DNA of 64,000 nucleotides from Rhodanobacter sp. 7MK24 (GCF_014842995.1 NZ_JACYXL010000013.1:1-64000); one strand, 5' to 3'; counted from the first letter of the stretch, positions 35,095 through 44,670 are shown. Numbers and translations are program-made. The notes: generated by a model from the letters alone, not told the origin.

Positions 35095-36492
35095 TCACAA
35101 CAGGCGATTCACCAAACGATCCAGCCGCACCCGGCTCAGGCGTCGCAGCAAGCGCCGCACCTCCGGCGGATAATCCCGTGTGCTTTCCAGAGCGTAATGG
35201 TCCGCCAGTCGCGTGGCGTGCTGGCGCAAGGATGCCCATTCCGCTTCGTGCATCGCGTGCAGGCGACGCGAGGGATCCCGCAGCAGCAGCCCGTTCTCCA
35301 GATCCAGCGCCCAGGCGCGCGGGTTGAGATTGTGGCCGGTGAGCAGGGCGCAGTCGTCGTCCACGAACAGGCCCTTCAGGTGATAGCTGTTGCCGCCATC
35401 GCGCCACAGCCACAGGTTCAGCTGGCCGCTGGCGAGCTGGCGTGCATGCGTGCGCGCGAAGCGGCGCAGGTTGTTTTCGTAGAGATAGGGCAGCAGGCCG
35501 ATGGTGCGGAACGGTTGCGCCGGTGGAATGTAGAAATCATTGGCGGTCTTGTCGCCCAGCATGATCTCGACGCTGCACCCCCGCCGCAGCGCGTGGCCCA
35601 AGGCGGCGCGCACCGGCCCCGGCAGGTTGAAATACGGCGTGAGCAATACGATGCGCCGCTGCGCGCCACGCAGCAGGGCCAGCATCGCGTCGTTCAGCGC
35701 ATTGTCGGTGCGCCCGAAACCCTTAAGCGGCGTGACGGCCACGGCGCCATCCGGCAAGGTCGCCATCGGCACCACGTAGGCCGCTTGCTGCAGTTGCTGA
35801 CGGAACGTGCGGATCGCCGGCAACAGTGTGCGTGTCGGCGGCGGATCGGGCAGGTCGAGCCGGCGCACCGCTTCGCTTCCGCGAAACTGCCGCTGCACGA
35901 ACGTCGCCATGCTCTCGGCCAGCGCGGCATCGCGGATGCGATGGCAACGGTCGAGCCGGTAGCGCCCGTGCTTGGCCAGGTAGACGTCGTTGAGGCTGGC
36001 ACCGCTGTACAGCACGGTGTCGTCGAATACGAAACCCTTGAGGTGCAGCACGCCGAACAGTTCGCGGTTCTGCACCGGCACGCCCCACACGCGCACGCCG
36101 CCGCCATGGCGCTGCACGCAGTCGCGGTACATCGCCGCGTTACCCGGGCTTTGCTGCTTGCCGATCAGGCCGCGCTGGGCACGATGCCAGTCCACGAACA
36201 CGTCGATCTCCAGCTCGGGCCGCTGCGCATGCGCAGCGTGCAAGGCTTCCATCACCTCGCGGCCTGCGTCATCGTCCTGCAGATAAAGCGTCACGATCAG
36301 GATGCGCCGCGTGGCCTGTGCAATCTGTGCCAGCAACGCCTGATGGAAGGCCTGCGGCCCGTGCAGGGTTCCGATGGCGGTGGCCGGCACCGCGAAGGCA
36401 GGCAGCGCCTCCAGCCAGGTCCGCGATTTCGGGCGCAGCGGCGAGACGAGGCGGCGCGCGATGCGCCGCGGCGCGTTGATCAGCATGTTCAT
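35095..36492 (-). CDS. pssA: CDP-diacylglycerol-serine O-phosphatidyltransferase PssA
   Basis: The 465-residue phospholipase D-superfamily enzyme closely follows the E. coli PssA pattern: DVFVDWHRAQRGLIG, GVLHLKGFVFDDTVLYSGAS (first HxK motif, near residue 149), LTPYFNLPGPVRAAL, GDKTANDFYIP, YHLKGLFVDDDCALLTGHNL (second HxK motif, near residue 372) and RAWALDLENGLLLRD. It makes phosphatidylserine, the precursor of phosphatidylethanolamine, at the membrane surface. The basic C-terminus (RRLLRRLSRVRLDRLVNRLL) matches the family's membrane-binding end. Confidence 0.95.
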   Translation of the reverse strand: MNMLINAPRRIARRLVSPLRPKSRTWLEALPAFAVPATAIGTLHGPQAFHQALLAQIAQATRRILIVTLYLQDDDAGREVMEALHAAHAQRPELEIDVFVDWHRAQRGLIGKQQSPGNAAMYRDCVQRHGGGVRVWGVPVQNRELFGVLHLKGFVFDDTVLYSGASLNDVYLAKHGRYRLDRCHRIRDAALAESMATFVQRQFRGSEAVRRLDLPDPPPTRTLLPAIRTFRQQLQQAAYVVPMATLPDGAVAVTPLKGFGRTDNALNDAMLALLRGAQRRIVLLTPYFNLPGPVRAALGHALRRGCSVEIMLGDKTANDFYIPPAQPFRTIGLLPYLYENNLRRFARTHARQLASGQLNLWLWRDGGNSYHLKGLFVDDDCALLTGHNLNPRAWALDLENGLLLRDPSRRLHAMHEAEWASLRQHATRLADHYALESTRDYPPEVRRLLRRLSRVRLDRLVNRLL

Positions 36493-36527
36493 GCGTCAGA
36501 GGATAGCGAAAGCGGGCGATCTTGCCT

Positions 36528-37007
36528 TCACGGCCCGGCTTCTTTCGGAACCACTTGGAATTCCACATAGCGGTTCATTGCCCGGCCACCAAGTATTTCA
36601 TTGTTCGCAACCGGGCCGCCACTGCCATGGCCTTCCGGGGGCAAGAGCCTGCTCCGGGAAACTCCATTAGCGAGCATCCAGTCGTAGACCCGTTGGGCTC
36701 GCCTAAGCGACAGCCGTTCGCATTCATGAGGGACACATTCTTGATTATCCGTGTGACCAATGATTTCAATGCGATAAGACTCTTTCAAAGAGTCAATGGC
36801 CTTGATGTCATTTTTCAACACCCCCACGGATTCCCCATTGCCAACCAATGAAGCGCCCAGATCGCCGTTCGGCGATGGCAATTTTTCTTTGAAATGAACC
36901 GCATCAATAGAAAAATCTGTCGCAAAGGCGGCCTCGCAAAAAGTACAACCGACCACCGTAGAAATCAGAAATAGCGGCAAGACGCCTTTCATGTCTGGAA
37001 ATTTCAC
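36528..37007 (-). CDS. OmpA-like domain protein, AT-rich
   Basis: The product has about 159 residues. I start at GTG 37007, because AGGAGG lies 6 nt upstream; an in-frame ATG at 36992 is the alternative. A signal peptide covers MKGVLPLFLISTVVGCTF, with cleavage near AFA-TD. The C-terminal half is an OmpA/MotB peptidoglycan-binding fold: YRIEIIGHTDNQECVPHE, LSLRRAQRVYDWMLANGV and GHGSGGPVANN. No beta-barrel is present, so it is a soluble periplasmic or peptidoglycan-associated protein. Codon use is noticeably AT-richer than the neighbours, suggesting recent acquisition. It follows the efflux operon on the same strand by 48 nt. Confidence 0.8.
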   Translation of the reverse strand: MKFPDMKGVLPLFLISTVVGCTFCEAAFATDFSIDAVHFKEKLPSPNGDLGASLVGNGESVGVLKNDIKAIDSLKESYRIEIIGHTDNQECVPHECERLSLRRAQRVYDWMLANGVSRSRLLPPEGHGSGGPVANNEILGGRAMNRYVEFQVVPKEAGP

Positions 37008-37054
37008 ATCCACCCTCCTGCGAAGCGTGGAAACGCACACATCAAGGGACACGA

Positions 37055-38503
37055 TTACTTCGGCGGCGCGGCCTCGTCCCTAAACCCGCCACCCAGCGCT
37101 TCGACCATGCGCACGGCCAGCTCCGCCTGCCGGCTCTGCAGCACGGCTTCGTTCTGCTCGGCCGTGAGCAGCAGGTGGCGGGCGACCAGCGTGTTCAACT
37201 CGGTACCCAGTCCTGCCTTGTAACCAATCTGCGCGTCGTCGTACGCGCGCTGTGCGTTGTGCAGCACGTCCTGTTGCGTCTGCAGCTGGCTCTGCACGGA
37301 GCGCGACAGGCTGAGCAGGTCGGCCACCTGGTTCACCGCGCGCACCAGCGTCTGGTTGTAGTTGGCTACTGCTCCGTCGTACAGCGCATCGCGAGCGTTG
37401 AGGCCTGCACGCAAGCGCTTGCCGTCGAACAGCGGCAGCGACAGCGCGGGGCCGACGCTGTAGGTGCGCGCGGGCAGCTGGAACAGCGGCACGTTGTCGC
37501 CCAGCGCGAGGAAACCCGCCATCGCGCTGATGTTGAGGTTGGGCATGAACTGCGACTTGGCCGCCTTGATGTCCTGCGACGCAGCCTCCACGCGCCAGCG
37601 TGCGGCAACCAGATCGGGGCGGCGCCCCAGCAGGTTGGCCGTGAGGTCGGGTGGAATCGCCAGCGACACCGGCTTGAGTCCGGTGGGTGCGGCGATCTGC
37701 AGGCCCCGATCCGGACCCTTGCCCAGCAGCACGGCGAGGCTGATGCGCGCACTGTCGATGGCCGCATCGGCGGCCGCCAGGTGCTGGTGCGCGATGCCGG
37801 CCTCGGCGCGCGCCTGCAGCAGGCTGTCCGGCAGGCCCATGCCGCTGGCGACGAGGGTATGGGTGAGCACGGCGATGCGGTCGGAGCGTTCGACATCGTG
37901 CTGCGCGATGTCGCGCAACGCGAAGGCCTGGCGCAGCTGGATATAGGCCAGCGTGACGTTCGCCGACAGCTGAATGCGTGCCGCGCGGCGATCCACTTCC
38001 GCGGCACGGCTGCGCCCCAGTGCGGCCTCCCATGCGGCGCGCTGGCCGCCCCACAGGTCGAGGTTCCAGGAGAAATCGACGCCGGCACTCTGCATCCATG
38101 CGAACGTTCCCACGGCCTCCGGCAGCACCAGGCCGACTTCCTTTTCGGAAAGCCGCGCACCGGTGGCGGCATAGCTGGCTTCCACGCTGGGATCGCGCGC
38201 CGCATCGAGGGCCTGCGCTTCGGATTGCGCCAGCTGCGCGCGCGCATCGGCTGCGGCGAGGCCGGGGTTGTCGCGCAACGCTTCGGCGACCAGCGCATCG
38301 AGTTGCGTATCGCCCAGCGCGTGCCACCAGTCCTGTTGCGGCCATGCGGCAGGACTCAGCTGCGCACCGGCAAGGCTTTGCTGCGCCTGCAGGCTGCCCG
38401 GAACGATTTCATGGCCGTTGGGATGCAGGCCACGGGTGGACGCGCAGGCGGCTAGCAGCAGCGCCAGCACAGCGGATGCGAGCGTGCGTGTCACACGTGT
38501 CAT
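37055..38503 (-). CDS. Outer membrane efflux channel lipoprotein (NodT/TolC family)
   Basis: The 482-residue product has a lipobox (ALLLAACAS, Cys near 20) and two outer membrane efflux domains with the usual internal duplication. Family pieces are DWWHALGDTQLDALVAEAL, FSWNLDLWGGQRAAWEAALG, LLGRRPDLVAARWRVEAAS and YKAGLGTELNTLVARHLLL. It would be the outer-membrane exit duct for the adaptor and FUSC pump encoded just upstream. Its ATG overlaps the adaptor stop. Confidence 0.93.
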   Translation of the reverse strand: MTRVTRTLASAVLALLLAACASTRGLHPNGHEIVPGSLQAQQSLAGAQLSPAAWPQQDWWHALGDTQLDALVAEALRDNPGLAAADARAQLAQSEAQALDAARDPSVEASYAATGARLSEKEVGLVLPEAVGTFAWMQSAGVDFSWNLDLWGGQRAAWEAALGRSRAAEVDRRAARIQLSANVTLAYIQLRQAFALRDIAQHDVERSDRIAVLTHTLVASGMGLPDSLLQARAEAGIAHQHLAAADAAIDSARISLAVLLGKGPDRGLQIAAPTGLKPVSLAIPPDLTANLLGRRPDLVAARWRVEAASQDIKAAKSQFMPNLNISAMAGFLALGDNVPLFQLPARTYSVGPALSLPLFDGKRLRAGLNARDALYDGAVANYNQTLVRAVNQVADLLSLSRSVQSQLQTQQDVLHNAQRAYDDAQIGYKAGLGTELNTLVARHLLLTAEQNEAVLQSRQAELAVRMVEALGGGFRDEAAPPK

Positions 38504-39531
38504 GGCTGCGCCCGCCGCGGCGAGCGGTCGTCGTCGCGCGGATGCACGGTGATGGTCGCGGTCATGCCGGCCACCAGCACACTGCCCGCAGGCATCCGGT
38601 CGGGATCGATGTCGATGCGCACCGGGATGCGTTGCGCGAGGCGCACCCAGTTGAAGGTGGGATTCACGTTGGGCAGCTGATCGGGGCTGCCGGGGTTGTC
38701 GCGGTCGGTGATGCCGCGCGCGATGCTGTCGATATGCCCCTTGAGCTCGATGCCGCCGGCCATCAGGCGTACGTCCACCGGATCGCCCATGCGCAGCTGC
38801 GGCAGCTTGGTTTCCTCGAAATAGCCGTAGATGTAATAGCTGTGGCTGTCCACCAGCGCGAGTTGCTGTGCGCCGGCATTGGCGAAATCACCCACGCGCA
38901 CCTGCACATTGGTGGCGTAGCCGTCCACCGGCGCGCGCACCTGGGTGCGCTCGAGATTGAGCTCGGCGTTCTGCACCGCCACCTGCGCCTGCGCCTGTGC
39001 CGAAAGCGCCTGGTCGTGCGCGGCCTGTGCCTGCTTCAACGCGGCCTCGGACTGGTGCCAGGCCGCTTCCGCCGCCTCGGCGGCGGCGACCGCGTTGTCA
39101 CGCGTCTCGCTGGACACCACGCTGCCTGCTGGCACTTGCATGCGCCGTCTCGCCTGCGCGCGGTACATCGCGTAGTCGGTCTTGCGTGCGGCCATTGCGG
39201 CGGTAGCTGCGGCGATGTTGGCCTCGGCGGCATGCACGCTGGCGCCCGCCGCCCCAAGGTTGGCATGGGCCTGTGCCAGCGCGAGCCTGTATCGCGAAGG
39301 ATCGATCGCCAGCAATACGTCGCCGCGGTGCACGAACTGGTTGTCGGCCACGCGCACCTCGGTGACGAGGCCAGCCACGTCCGGCGCCACCTTCACCACA
39401 TCGGCGCGCACGCGGCCGTCGCGGGTCCATGGCGAGTACAGATAGTGCTTCCACAGCACATGGCCGAGCAGGGCAGCGACCAGCACCACGCAAGCGGTGA
39501 TCAGGAAGCGCAACAGCGAAGTCTTGTTCAT
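38500..39531 (-). CDS. HlyD/AaeA-family periplasmic adaptor
   Basis: The 343-residue product has one N-terminal membrane anchor (LITACVVLVAALLGHVLW). The AaeA-like block YLYSPWTRDGRVRADVVKVA leads into a barrel-sandwich domain, a long Ala-rich coiled coil at about 100-190, and a barrel domain (RTQVRAPVDGYATNVQVRVG). It bridges the inner-membrane FUSC pump and the outer channel. I start at MNKTSLLRFLIT (39531). It lies 7 nt after the DUF1656 gene and overlaps the channel gene by ATGA. Confidence 0.93.
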   Translation of the reverse strand: MNKTSLLRFLITACVVLVAALLGHVLWKHYLYSPWTRDGRVRADVVKVAPDVAGLVTEVRVADNQFVHRGDVLLAIDPSRYRLALAQAHANLGAAGASVHAAEANIAAATAAMAARKTDYAMYRAQARRRMQVPAGSVVSSETRDNAVAAAEAAEAAWHQSEAALKQAQAAHDQALSAQAQAQVAVQNAELNLERTQVRAPVDGYATNVQVRVGDFANAGAQQLALVDSHSYYIYGYFEETKLPQLRMGDPVDVRLMAGGIELKGHIDSIARGITDRDNPGSPDQLPNVNPTFNWVRLAQRIPVRIDIDPDRMPAGSVLVAGMTATITVHPRDDDRSPRRAQP

Positions 39532-39538
39532 GGTCGAC

Positions 39539-39739
39539 TCAATACAAAAACAACAGGCCGCCCGCGGCGAACAGGCAGGCGAACAGGGCAAGGCGGAACA
39601 ACGGTGGGTGCCACACGTAGCGATGCAGGCCGTAGCGACCGATCACCGCATCAACCAGCAGCATCAGCAGCAGGCAGGCCAGGAAGATCGGCAACAACCC
39701 GGGTACCAGTACGCCGCCGACGGAAATCTCATTGGGCAT
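39539..39739 (-). CDS. DUF1656 (AaeX-like) small membrane protein
   Basis: The 66-residue product has two membrane helices: about 11-30 (VPGLLPIFLACLLLMLLVD) and about 45-66. EISVGGVLVP at its start and WHPPLFRLALF are typical of DUF1656, which includes E. coli AaeX. Its role in the pump is unknown. Its start lies inside the 3' end of the FUSC gene. Confidence 0.88.
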   Translation of the reverse strand: MPNEISVGGVLVPGLLPIFLACLLLMLLVDAVIGRYGLHRYVWHPPLFRLALFACLFAAGGLLFLY

Positions 39740-41834
39740 GGACGGGTTCCTCGACGGCGGTGGCGGCGGCCAGCGGCGATTCGTCGTCGCGCAGCGCGCC
39801 CAGCAACTGGTACAGGTGCGTGCGCAGCTCAGGGGCGGTGGCGCAGGCTTCGATCGCGGCGCGCACTTCGTCCTCGGCCCGCTGCCGGCGCGCTTCTTCC
39901 GGCTGGTGATAGAGCTGCGCCACGGCCTGCACCGCGCGATTCGCTGCGTCACGTGCCGCGGCCGACGCGTCGCTGCTGCGCAATTGCTCGCGCAACTCGA
40001 TCAGCGCGCGCCCGCTTTCCTGCACCGCCAGCGCCCAGCCCAGCAGGGCGCGCGACTGGCGGCTGCCCGGACGGGTGTGCGTGATCACCTGATGGAACAG
40101 GTCGCGGCTGGCGCTTTCGAAGCGCCAGCGCAGGCCATCCAACGGTGCGGTAGCGGCCTCTACCACCTGCTCACGCAGCCGGCGGAACTGGCGACGCCGC
40201 TGCCAGCCGCTGCCGGTGACGCGCGGCACGAACACGAAGGAGACCGCAGCCAGCGCCACGCCGGCGAGCTGCGCGACGGCGTCGTTCAAGGTATGGGTCA
40301 GGTCGTACACCATCGGATTCTTCAAGGCGAGGATGTAGACGATGCCGATCGCATAACCACCGCCGACGCCGCTGAACTCGGCATGGGCATTGAGCCAGGG
40401 TCCGACGAGCAGCAACGGCAGGGTTGCCGCGACCAGCATCACGAAGCCGTCGCTGCCCGGCAGCAGCCAATAGGCCGCGTAGATGCCGGCCAGCATCCCG
40501 AAGGCGTAGCCGAGCAGCATGTTGAACGCCGAAGCCAGCGGGTTCGGCGCCGCCGCCAGCAGCCCGCTGAAGATCGTGGCGAGCAGCATCGCGCTGGCGC
40601 CGAACGGCCAGCCGCTGGCGATCCAGAACATGCTCAGCGCGCTCATGGTGAGGAAGGTGCGCAGCACCGCTACCAGCGCGCCGCTGGCGTCGTGGCCGCG
40701 ACGGAAATGCACGCGCTCCACCCCGCCGCGCTGCACCTGCGCGCGCAGCGCCAACTCCACTTCGACGTAGCCGCACAATTCGTCGAGGAAACGCTTCAGC
40801 AAGGTGGCGCCGGTGTCGAACGCCAGCTGTGCGTGGCCGGGCGCCAGGCCCTCGCGCAGCGTTGCCTCCAGCGCCGGCAACTGCCGCGCGCACTCGCGCA
40901 GGCGCGGTGCCAGTATCGCGGGGTCGTGCAGGTCGGCCGGCGCCGCCTCCAGCGCCGCGCCAATCGGCCGGTACAGCGCGATCAGCGCATCCACTTCGGC
41001 AACACGACCTTCGCGTTGCAGCCGGTTGATGAGGTGATGCAGCGACTGGAAGCTGGTCGCCGCCGCCATGTTGTGCTGGTTGAGCAGGCGCATGCGCGTG
41101 CTGCGCGCGCGGATCTCCGGATCCTCGAAGATCACCGAGGCGCGCATGTCCTCCAACTGGACCGCCGCACGCACGAAGCGCAGGTGCGCCTGTTCCATCG
41201 CCGCGCGCGGGATGCTGCCGCCGGTCGAGCCGCGCACGAAGTCGATGAAGTTGGCGAAATGCGCGCGTGCACTCTGGCGCAACACCAGGCGCAGCCGGTC
41301 CGGGAACACCAGGTCGCTGACCACGGCGGACACCACGATGCCCAGCATCACCTCGCTCACGCGCATCAGCGCCGAATCGAACACGTCGAGCGGATTCGCC
41401 GCTGCCGGCAACGCCACGATGGCCGCGGTATAGCCGGCCAGCACGAAGCCGTAGGACATGAAGTTGCGGTACAGCGTGGCGCCGCCGGCGCACAGCGCCA
41501 CCCACAGCGACAGGCAGGGCAGGAACAGTTCGCGCTGCTGCGGGAATGCGCACAACAGGGCCAACCCGAAGGTGCTGCCGCACAGGGTGCCGATCGCGCG
41601 ATAAAAGCTCTTGGCCAGCACCATGCCGCTCTGCGGGTGCATCACGATACCCACCGTGATCATCGCCGTGGACGGCGCCTCCAGCCGCAGCCACATCGCC
41701 AGCCATGCGGCCAGGTATACCGCGAGCAAGGTCTTGGCCACGAACAGCCACGCACGCCCCTCGCCCGCGAAAACTTCCGCCAGCGCAGGCCAGCGCCGTG
41801 CCGCAGGTTCCGGAATGGTCGATGCCCCTGCCAT
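39729..41834 (-). CDS. FUSC-family aromatic acid exporter (AaeB-like)
   Basis: The 701-residue product has two clusters of membrane helices: about 25-180 (LFVAKTLLAVYLAAWLAMWL, TVGIVMHPQSGMVLAKSFYR) and about 385-545. Each is followed by a cytoplasmic helical region. This duplicated layout and the HPQSGMVLAKS block fit the FUSC/AaeB exporters of p-hydroxybenzoate, fusaric acid and related aromatic acids. The actual substrate is not shown by the sequence. It is second in the operon, 3 nt behind the MarR gene stop. Confidence 0.9.
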   Translation of the reverse strand: MAGASTIPEPAARRWPALAEVFAGEGRAWLFVAKTLLAVYLAAWLAMWLRLEAPSTAMITVGIVMHPQSGMVLAKSFYRAIGTLCGSTFGLALLCAFPQQRELFLPCLSLWVALCAGGATLYRNFMSYGFVLAGYTAAIVALPAAANPLDVFDSALMRVSEVMLGIVVSAVVSDLVFPDRLRLVLRQSARAHFANFIDFVRGSTGGSIPRAAMEQAHLRFVRAAVQLEDMRASVIFEDPEIRARSTRMRLLNQHNMAAATSFQSLHHLINRLQREGRVAEVDALIALYRPIGAALEAAPADLHDPAILAPRLRECARQLPALEATLREGLAPGHAQLAFDTGATLLKRFLDELCGYVEVELALRAQVQRGGVERVHFRRGHDASGALVAVLRTFLTMSALSMFWIASGWPFGASAMLLATIFSGLLAAAPNPLASAFNMLLGYAFGMLAGIYAAYWLLPGSDGFVMLVAATLPLLLVGPWLNAHAEFSGVGGGYAIGIVYILALKNPMVYDLTHTLNDAVAQLAGVALAAVSFVFVPRVTGSGWQRRRQFRRLREQVVEAATAPLDGLRWRFESASRDLFHQVITHTRPGSRQSRALLGWALAVQESGRALIELREQLRSSDASAAARDAANRAVQAVAQLYHQPEEARRQRAEDEVRAAIEACATAPELRTHLYQLLGALRDDESPLAAATAVEEPVHAQ

Positions 41835-41837
41835 CGC

Positions 41838-42332
41838 TCAATCCTGCTCCAACTGGTTGAGGAACTTCTTGAGCAGGCGCTCCAGCTGCGCCGTCTCGGC
41901 GGGCTTCATGCCGGCGGTCTGACGCTCCAGCAGCGCGCAGATCGACGGCATGAATTCGTCGATCATCGCCAACCCCTCGCGGCTCAGGCTCAGGCTGACC
42001 TTGCGCCGGTCCGTGTCGCTCGCGGTGCGCTCGACCAGCCCCTTGTCGCACAGACTGTCTGCAAGCCGCGTGATGTTCGCCGACTTCTCGCCCGCCGCCT
42101 CGGCCAGCTGCGACGGGTTCAGCGTATAGCCCTCGGTGCCGTACAGCATCATCAGGATGTTGTACTCCGGGTGGCTGATGCCCCACGGCTTGAGCGTGGC
42201 GTTGGCGGCGTCGTGCACGCGCTTGTGCAGATGCTTCACCAGCCGCACCAGCACCGCCGGTTCGCGCGGGAACGCGGGTTGGCGCCGGCAGGTGACGGCA
42301 AGGCGTTGTTCGGTGGGGGCGAAGCTGCTCAT
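41838..42332 (-). CDS. MarR-family regulator of the efflux operon
   Basis: The 164-residue product has a winged helix-turn-helix at about 55-125: ISHPEYNILMMLYGTEGYTL, NPSQLAEAAGEKSANITRLA as recognition region, and the wing TASDTDRRKVSLSLSREG. MarR proteins usually repress their own operon until an aromatic compound binds. It is first in the unit MarR-FUSC-DUF1656-adaptor-channel, and a perfect 16-bp palindrome lies just upstream. I start at MSSFAPTEQRL (42332). Confidence 0.93.
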   Translation of the reverse strand: MSSFAPTEQRLAVTCRRQPAFPREPAVLVRLVKHLHKRVHDAANATLKPWGISHPEYNILMMLYGTEGYTLNPSQLAEAAGEKSANITRLADSLCDKGLVERTASDTDRRKVSLSLSREGLAMIDEFMPSICALLERQTAGMKPAETAQLERLLKKFLNQLEQD

Positions 42333-42363
42333 GGCTGAATGCAGTCGTTGCTGTCTTGTTTGT

Positions 42364-42379
42364 ATTTCATATATGAAAT
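42364..42379. promoter_or_regulatory. Perfect palindrome, likely MarR operator
   Basis: ATTTCATATATGAAAT is a perfect 16-bp palindrome in an AT-rich island, 32 nt upstream of the MarR start and between it and the divergent S46 peptidase gene. Size, symmetry and position match MarR-type operators. It probably overlaps the promoter. Confidence 0.7.
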
Positions 42380-42544
42380 ATATGGAAATGAATTTTATGC
42401 CTGGAATGGGTGGCCTGCAAGTACCCCTGTCGACCGCCACTTCCTCGCCCCCGCCGACGACGTCATGATGGCCGCTGGTTCGACACGCCAACAGCGGACC
42501 CGCGCCATCCGCGCGCCGATCCGCCCCCATACGGAGGAGACGCG

Positions 42545-44626
42545 ATGAAACGCTGGTTGCTCGTTGGGTTTTCCGGCCTGCTGCTTGGCACCGCCGGCGG
42601 CGCCATGGCCGATGAAGGCATGTGGACGCTGGACCATCTGCCGGTGAAGCAGATGCAGCAGCGCTATGGTTTCACGCCCACCCAGCAATGGATCGATCTG
42701 ATCCAGCATGCGGCGGTGCGCCTGGCGGAAGGTTGCTCCGGTTCCTTCGTCTCGGCCAGCGGCCTAGTGATGACCAACCACCACTGCGCCAATGCCTGCC
42801 TCTCCCAGCTCTCCGGCACCGGCCACAATTACATGTCCGACGGCTACGTGGCGATGAAGCAGGAAGACGAGCCGAAATGTCCCGACGTCGAACTCAACCA
42901 GCTGGAGAAGATCACCGACGTCACCGACCAGGTGAACGCGGCGACCAGCGGCAAGCAGGGCGCCGAACGCATCAAGGCAGAGCGCGCGATCAGCAGCAAG
43001 CTGGAGACGCAGTGCGTCGCCGGCGATGCCAAGACCTGGCGCTGCGACGTGGTAACGCTGTACCACGGCGGCCGCTACGCGCTGTACAAGTATCGCCGCT
43101 ACCAGGACGTGCGCCTGGTGTTCGCGCCTGAGCAGAGCATCGCCTTCTTCGGCGGCGACCCGGACAACTTCAACTTCCCGCGCTACGACCTCGACGTCAC
43201 CTTCTTCCGCGCCTACGTGGACGGCAAGCCGGCGAAGACGCCGCAGTTCCTGCAGTTCGACCCGCATGGGCCGAAGGCGGGTGAAATGACCTTCGTGGTC
43301 GGCAACCCCGGCTCGACCCAGCGCGAGACGCCGTGGCTCCAGCTGTCCGCCATGCGCGATGACATGCTGATCCCGTTCTACGGCTACCTGTCCGACCTGC
43401 GCGGCGTGCTGTGGCAATACGGCCGCGCCGGCGCGCAGCAGGCCAAAGAAGCACAGGACATGCAGTTCGGCATCGAGAACACGCTGAAGGTGTTCAACGG
43501 CTGGCTGGAAACGCTCACCAACGAAAGCTTCATCACGCAGAAGCAGAAGGACGATGCCACGCTGCGCGACTGGATCGCCGCCGACCCGTCGCGCCGCGCG
43601 AAATACGGCGACCCGTGGGCGGACCTGGCCAAGGCCCAGCAGCGCGGCAAGGAACTGCAGGACCGCTACAACATGATCGCCGGCGGCCGCGGCTTCGGCG
43701 TTGGCACCCAGCTGTTCGCCGACGCGATGACCCTGGTGCGCGGCGCGGCCCAGCGCGCCAAGCCCGACGCCGAACGCCTGCCGCAGTACCGCGACGCCAA
43801 CCTGCCCGCGGTGGAACAGTCGCTGGAGGCGAAGGTACCGGTATATCCGGAGTTCGAGCGCACCATGATGGCGTGGTCGATGGAGAAGATGCGCCAGATC
43901 CTCGGTGCCGACGATGCCTTCGTGCACCAGACGCTGGGCAAGCAATCGCCCGACGAGCTGGCGACCACGCTGGTGAACGGCACCAAGCTCGCTGACCCGG
44001 CGGTACGCAAGCAGCTGTGGGACGGCGGCGAGAAGGCGATCGAGGCCTCCACCGATCCCATGATCGCGTTCGTGCGGGGGATCGAACCCACTGCGACCAA
44101 GCTGCGCAAGCAGTACGAGGACGAAGTGCAGGCGCCCACCACCAAGGCCGATGAGGCGATCGCCCAGGCCCGCTTCGCGCGCGAAGGCACCAGCAACTAT
44201 CCCGACGCCACCTTCACCTTGCGGCTGTCCTACGGCAAGGTGGCCGGCTGGAAGGAAGGCGACCACGAGGTGCCGCCGTTCACCGACTTCGCCGGCGCCT
44301 ACAACCGCGCCACTGGCGCGGACCCGTTCAAGCTGCCGGACAGCTGGATCAAGGCGAAGGATTCACTGGACCTCTCCACGCCGTTCGACTTCGTCACCGA
44401 CAACGACATCATCGGCGGCAACTCCGGCAGCCCGGTGGTCGACCGCGACGGCCATGCGGTGGGCCTGATCTTCGACGGCAACATCCACTCCATCGGCGGC
44501 GACTTCGTGTACGACGGCAGCAACAACCGCGCGGTGGCCGTGGACACCGCCGCATTGATGGAAGCGGTGCGCAAGGTCTACCGGCTGCCGCGACTGGCGG
44601 ACGAATTGGCCAGCGGGCACCTGTGA
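42545..44626 (+). CDS. S46-family dipeptidyl peptidase (DPP7-like)
   Basis: The 693-residue secreted serine peptidase has a signal peptide (MKRWLLVGFSGLLLGTAGGA). The catalytic His lies in SASGLVMTNHHCANACLSQL near residue 79 and the catalytic Ser in DIIGGNSGSPVVDRDG near residue 625, as in the S46 family of DPP7 and DPP11. These enzymes clip dipeptides from peptide N-termini in the periplasm. The residue after FD in GLIFDGN is Gly, which in this family goes with DPP7-like preference for hydrophobic residues rather than acidic ones; that specificity call is inference. A good ribosome site (GGAGGAGA) precedes the ATG. Confidence 0.93.
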   Translation: MKRWLLVGFSGLLLGTAGGAMADEGMWTLDHLPVKQMQQRYGFTPTQQWIDLIQHAAVRLAEGCSGSFVSASGLVMTNHHCANACLSQLSGTGHNYMSDGYVAMKQEDEPKCPDVELNQLEKITDVTDQVNAATSGKQGAERIKAERAISSKLETQCVAGDAKTWRCDVVTLYHGGRYALYKYRRYQDVRLVFAPEQSIAFFGGDPDNFNFPRYDLDVTFFRAYVDGKPAKTPQFLQFDPHGPKAGEMTFVVGNPGSTQRETPWLQLSAMRDDMLIPFYGYLSDLRGVLWQYGRAGAQQAKEAQDMQFGIENTLKVFNGWLETLTNESFITQKQKDDATLRDWIAADPSRRAKYGDPWADLAKAQQRGKELQDRYNMIAGGRGFGVGTQLFADAMTLVRGAAQRAKPDAERLPQYRDANLPAVEQSLEAKVPVYPEFERTMMAWSMEKMRQILGADDAFVHQTLGKQSPDELATTLVNGTKLADPAVRKQLWDGGEKAIEASTDPMIAFVRGIEPTATKLRKQYEDEVQAPTTKADEAIAQARFAREGTSNYPDATFTLRLSYGKVAGWKEGDHEVPPFTDFAGAYNRATGADPFKLPDSWIKAKDSLDLSTPFDFVTDNDIIGGNSGSPVVDRDGHAVGLIFDGNIHSIGGDFVYDGSNNRAVAVDTAALMEAVRKVYRLPRLADELASGHL

Positions 44627-44670
44627 ATCGTGCCGGTGTGCGGGCGTGTGCCACGCACCGGTACGGAAAT

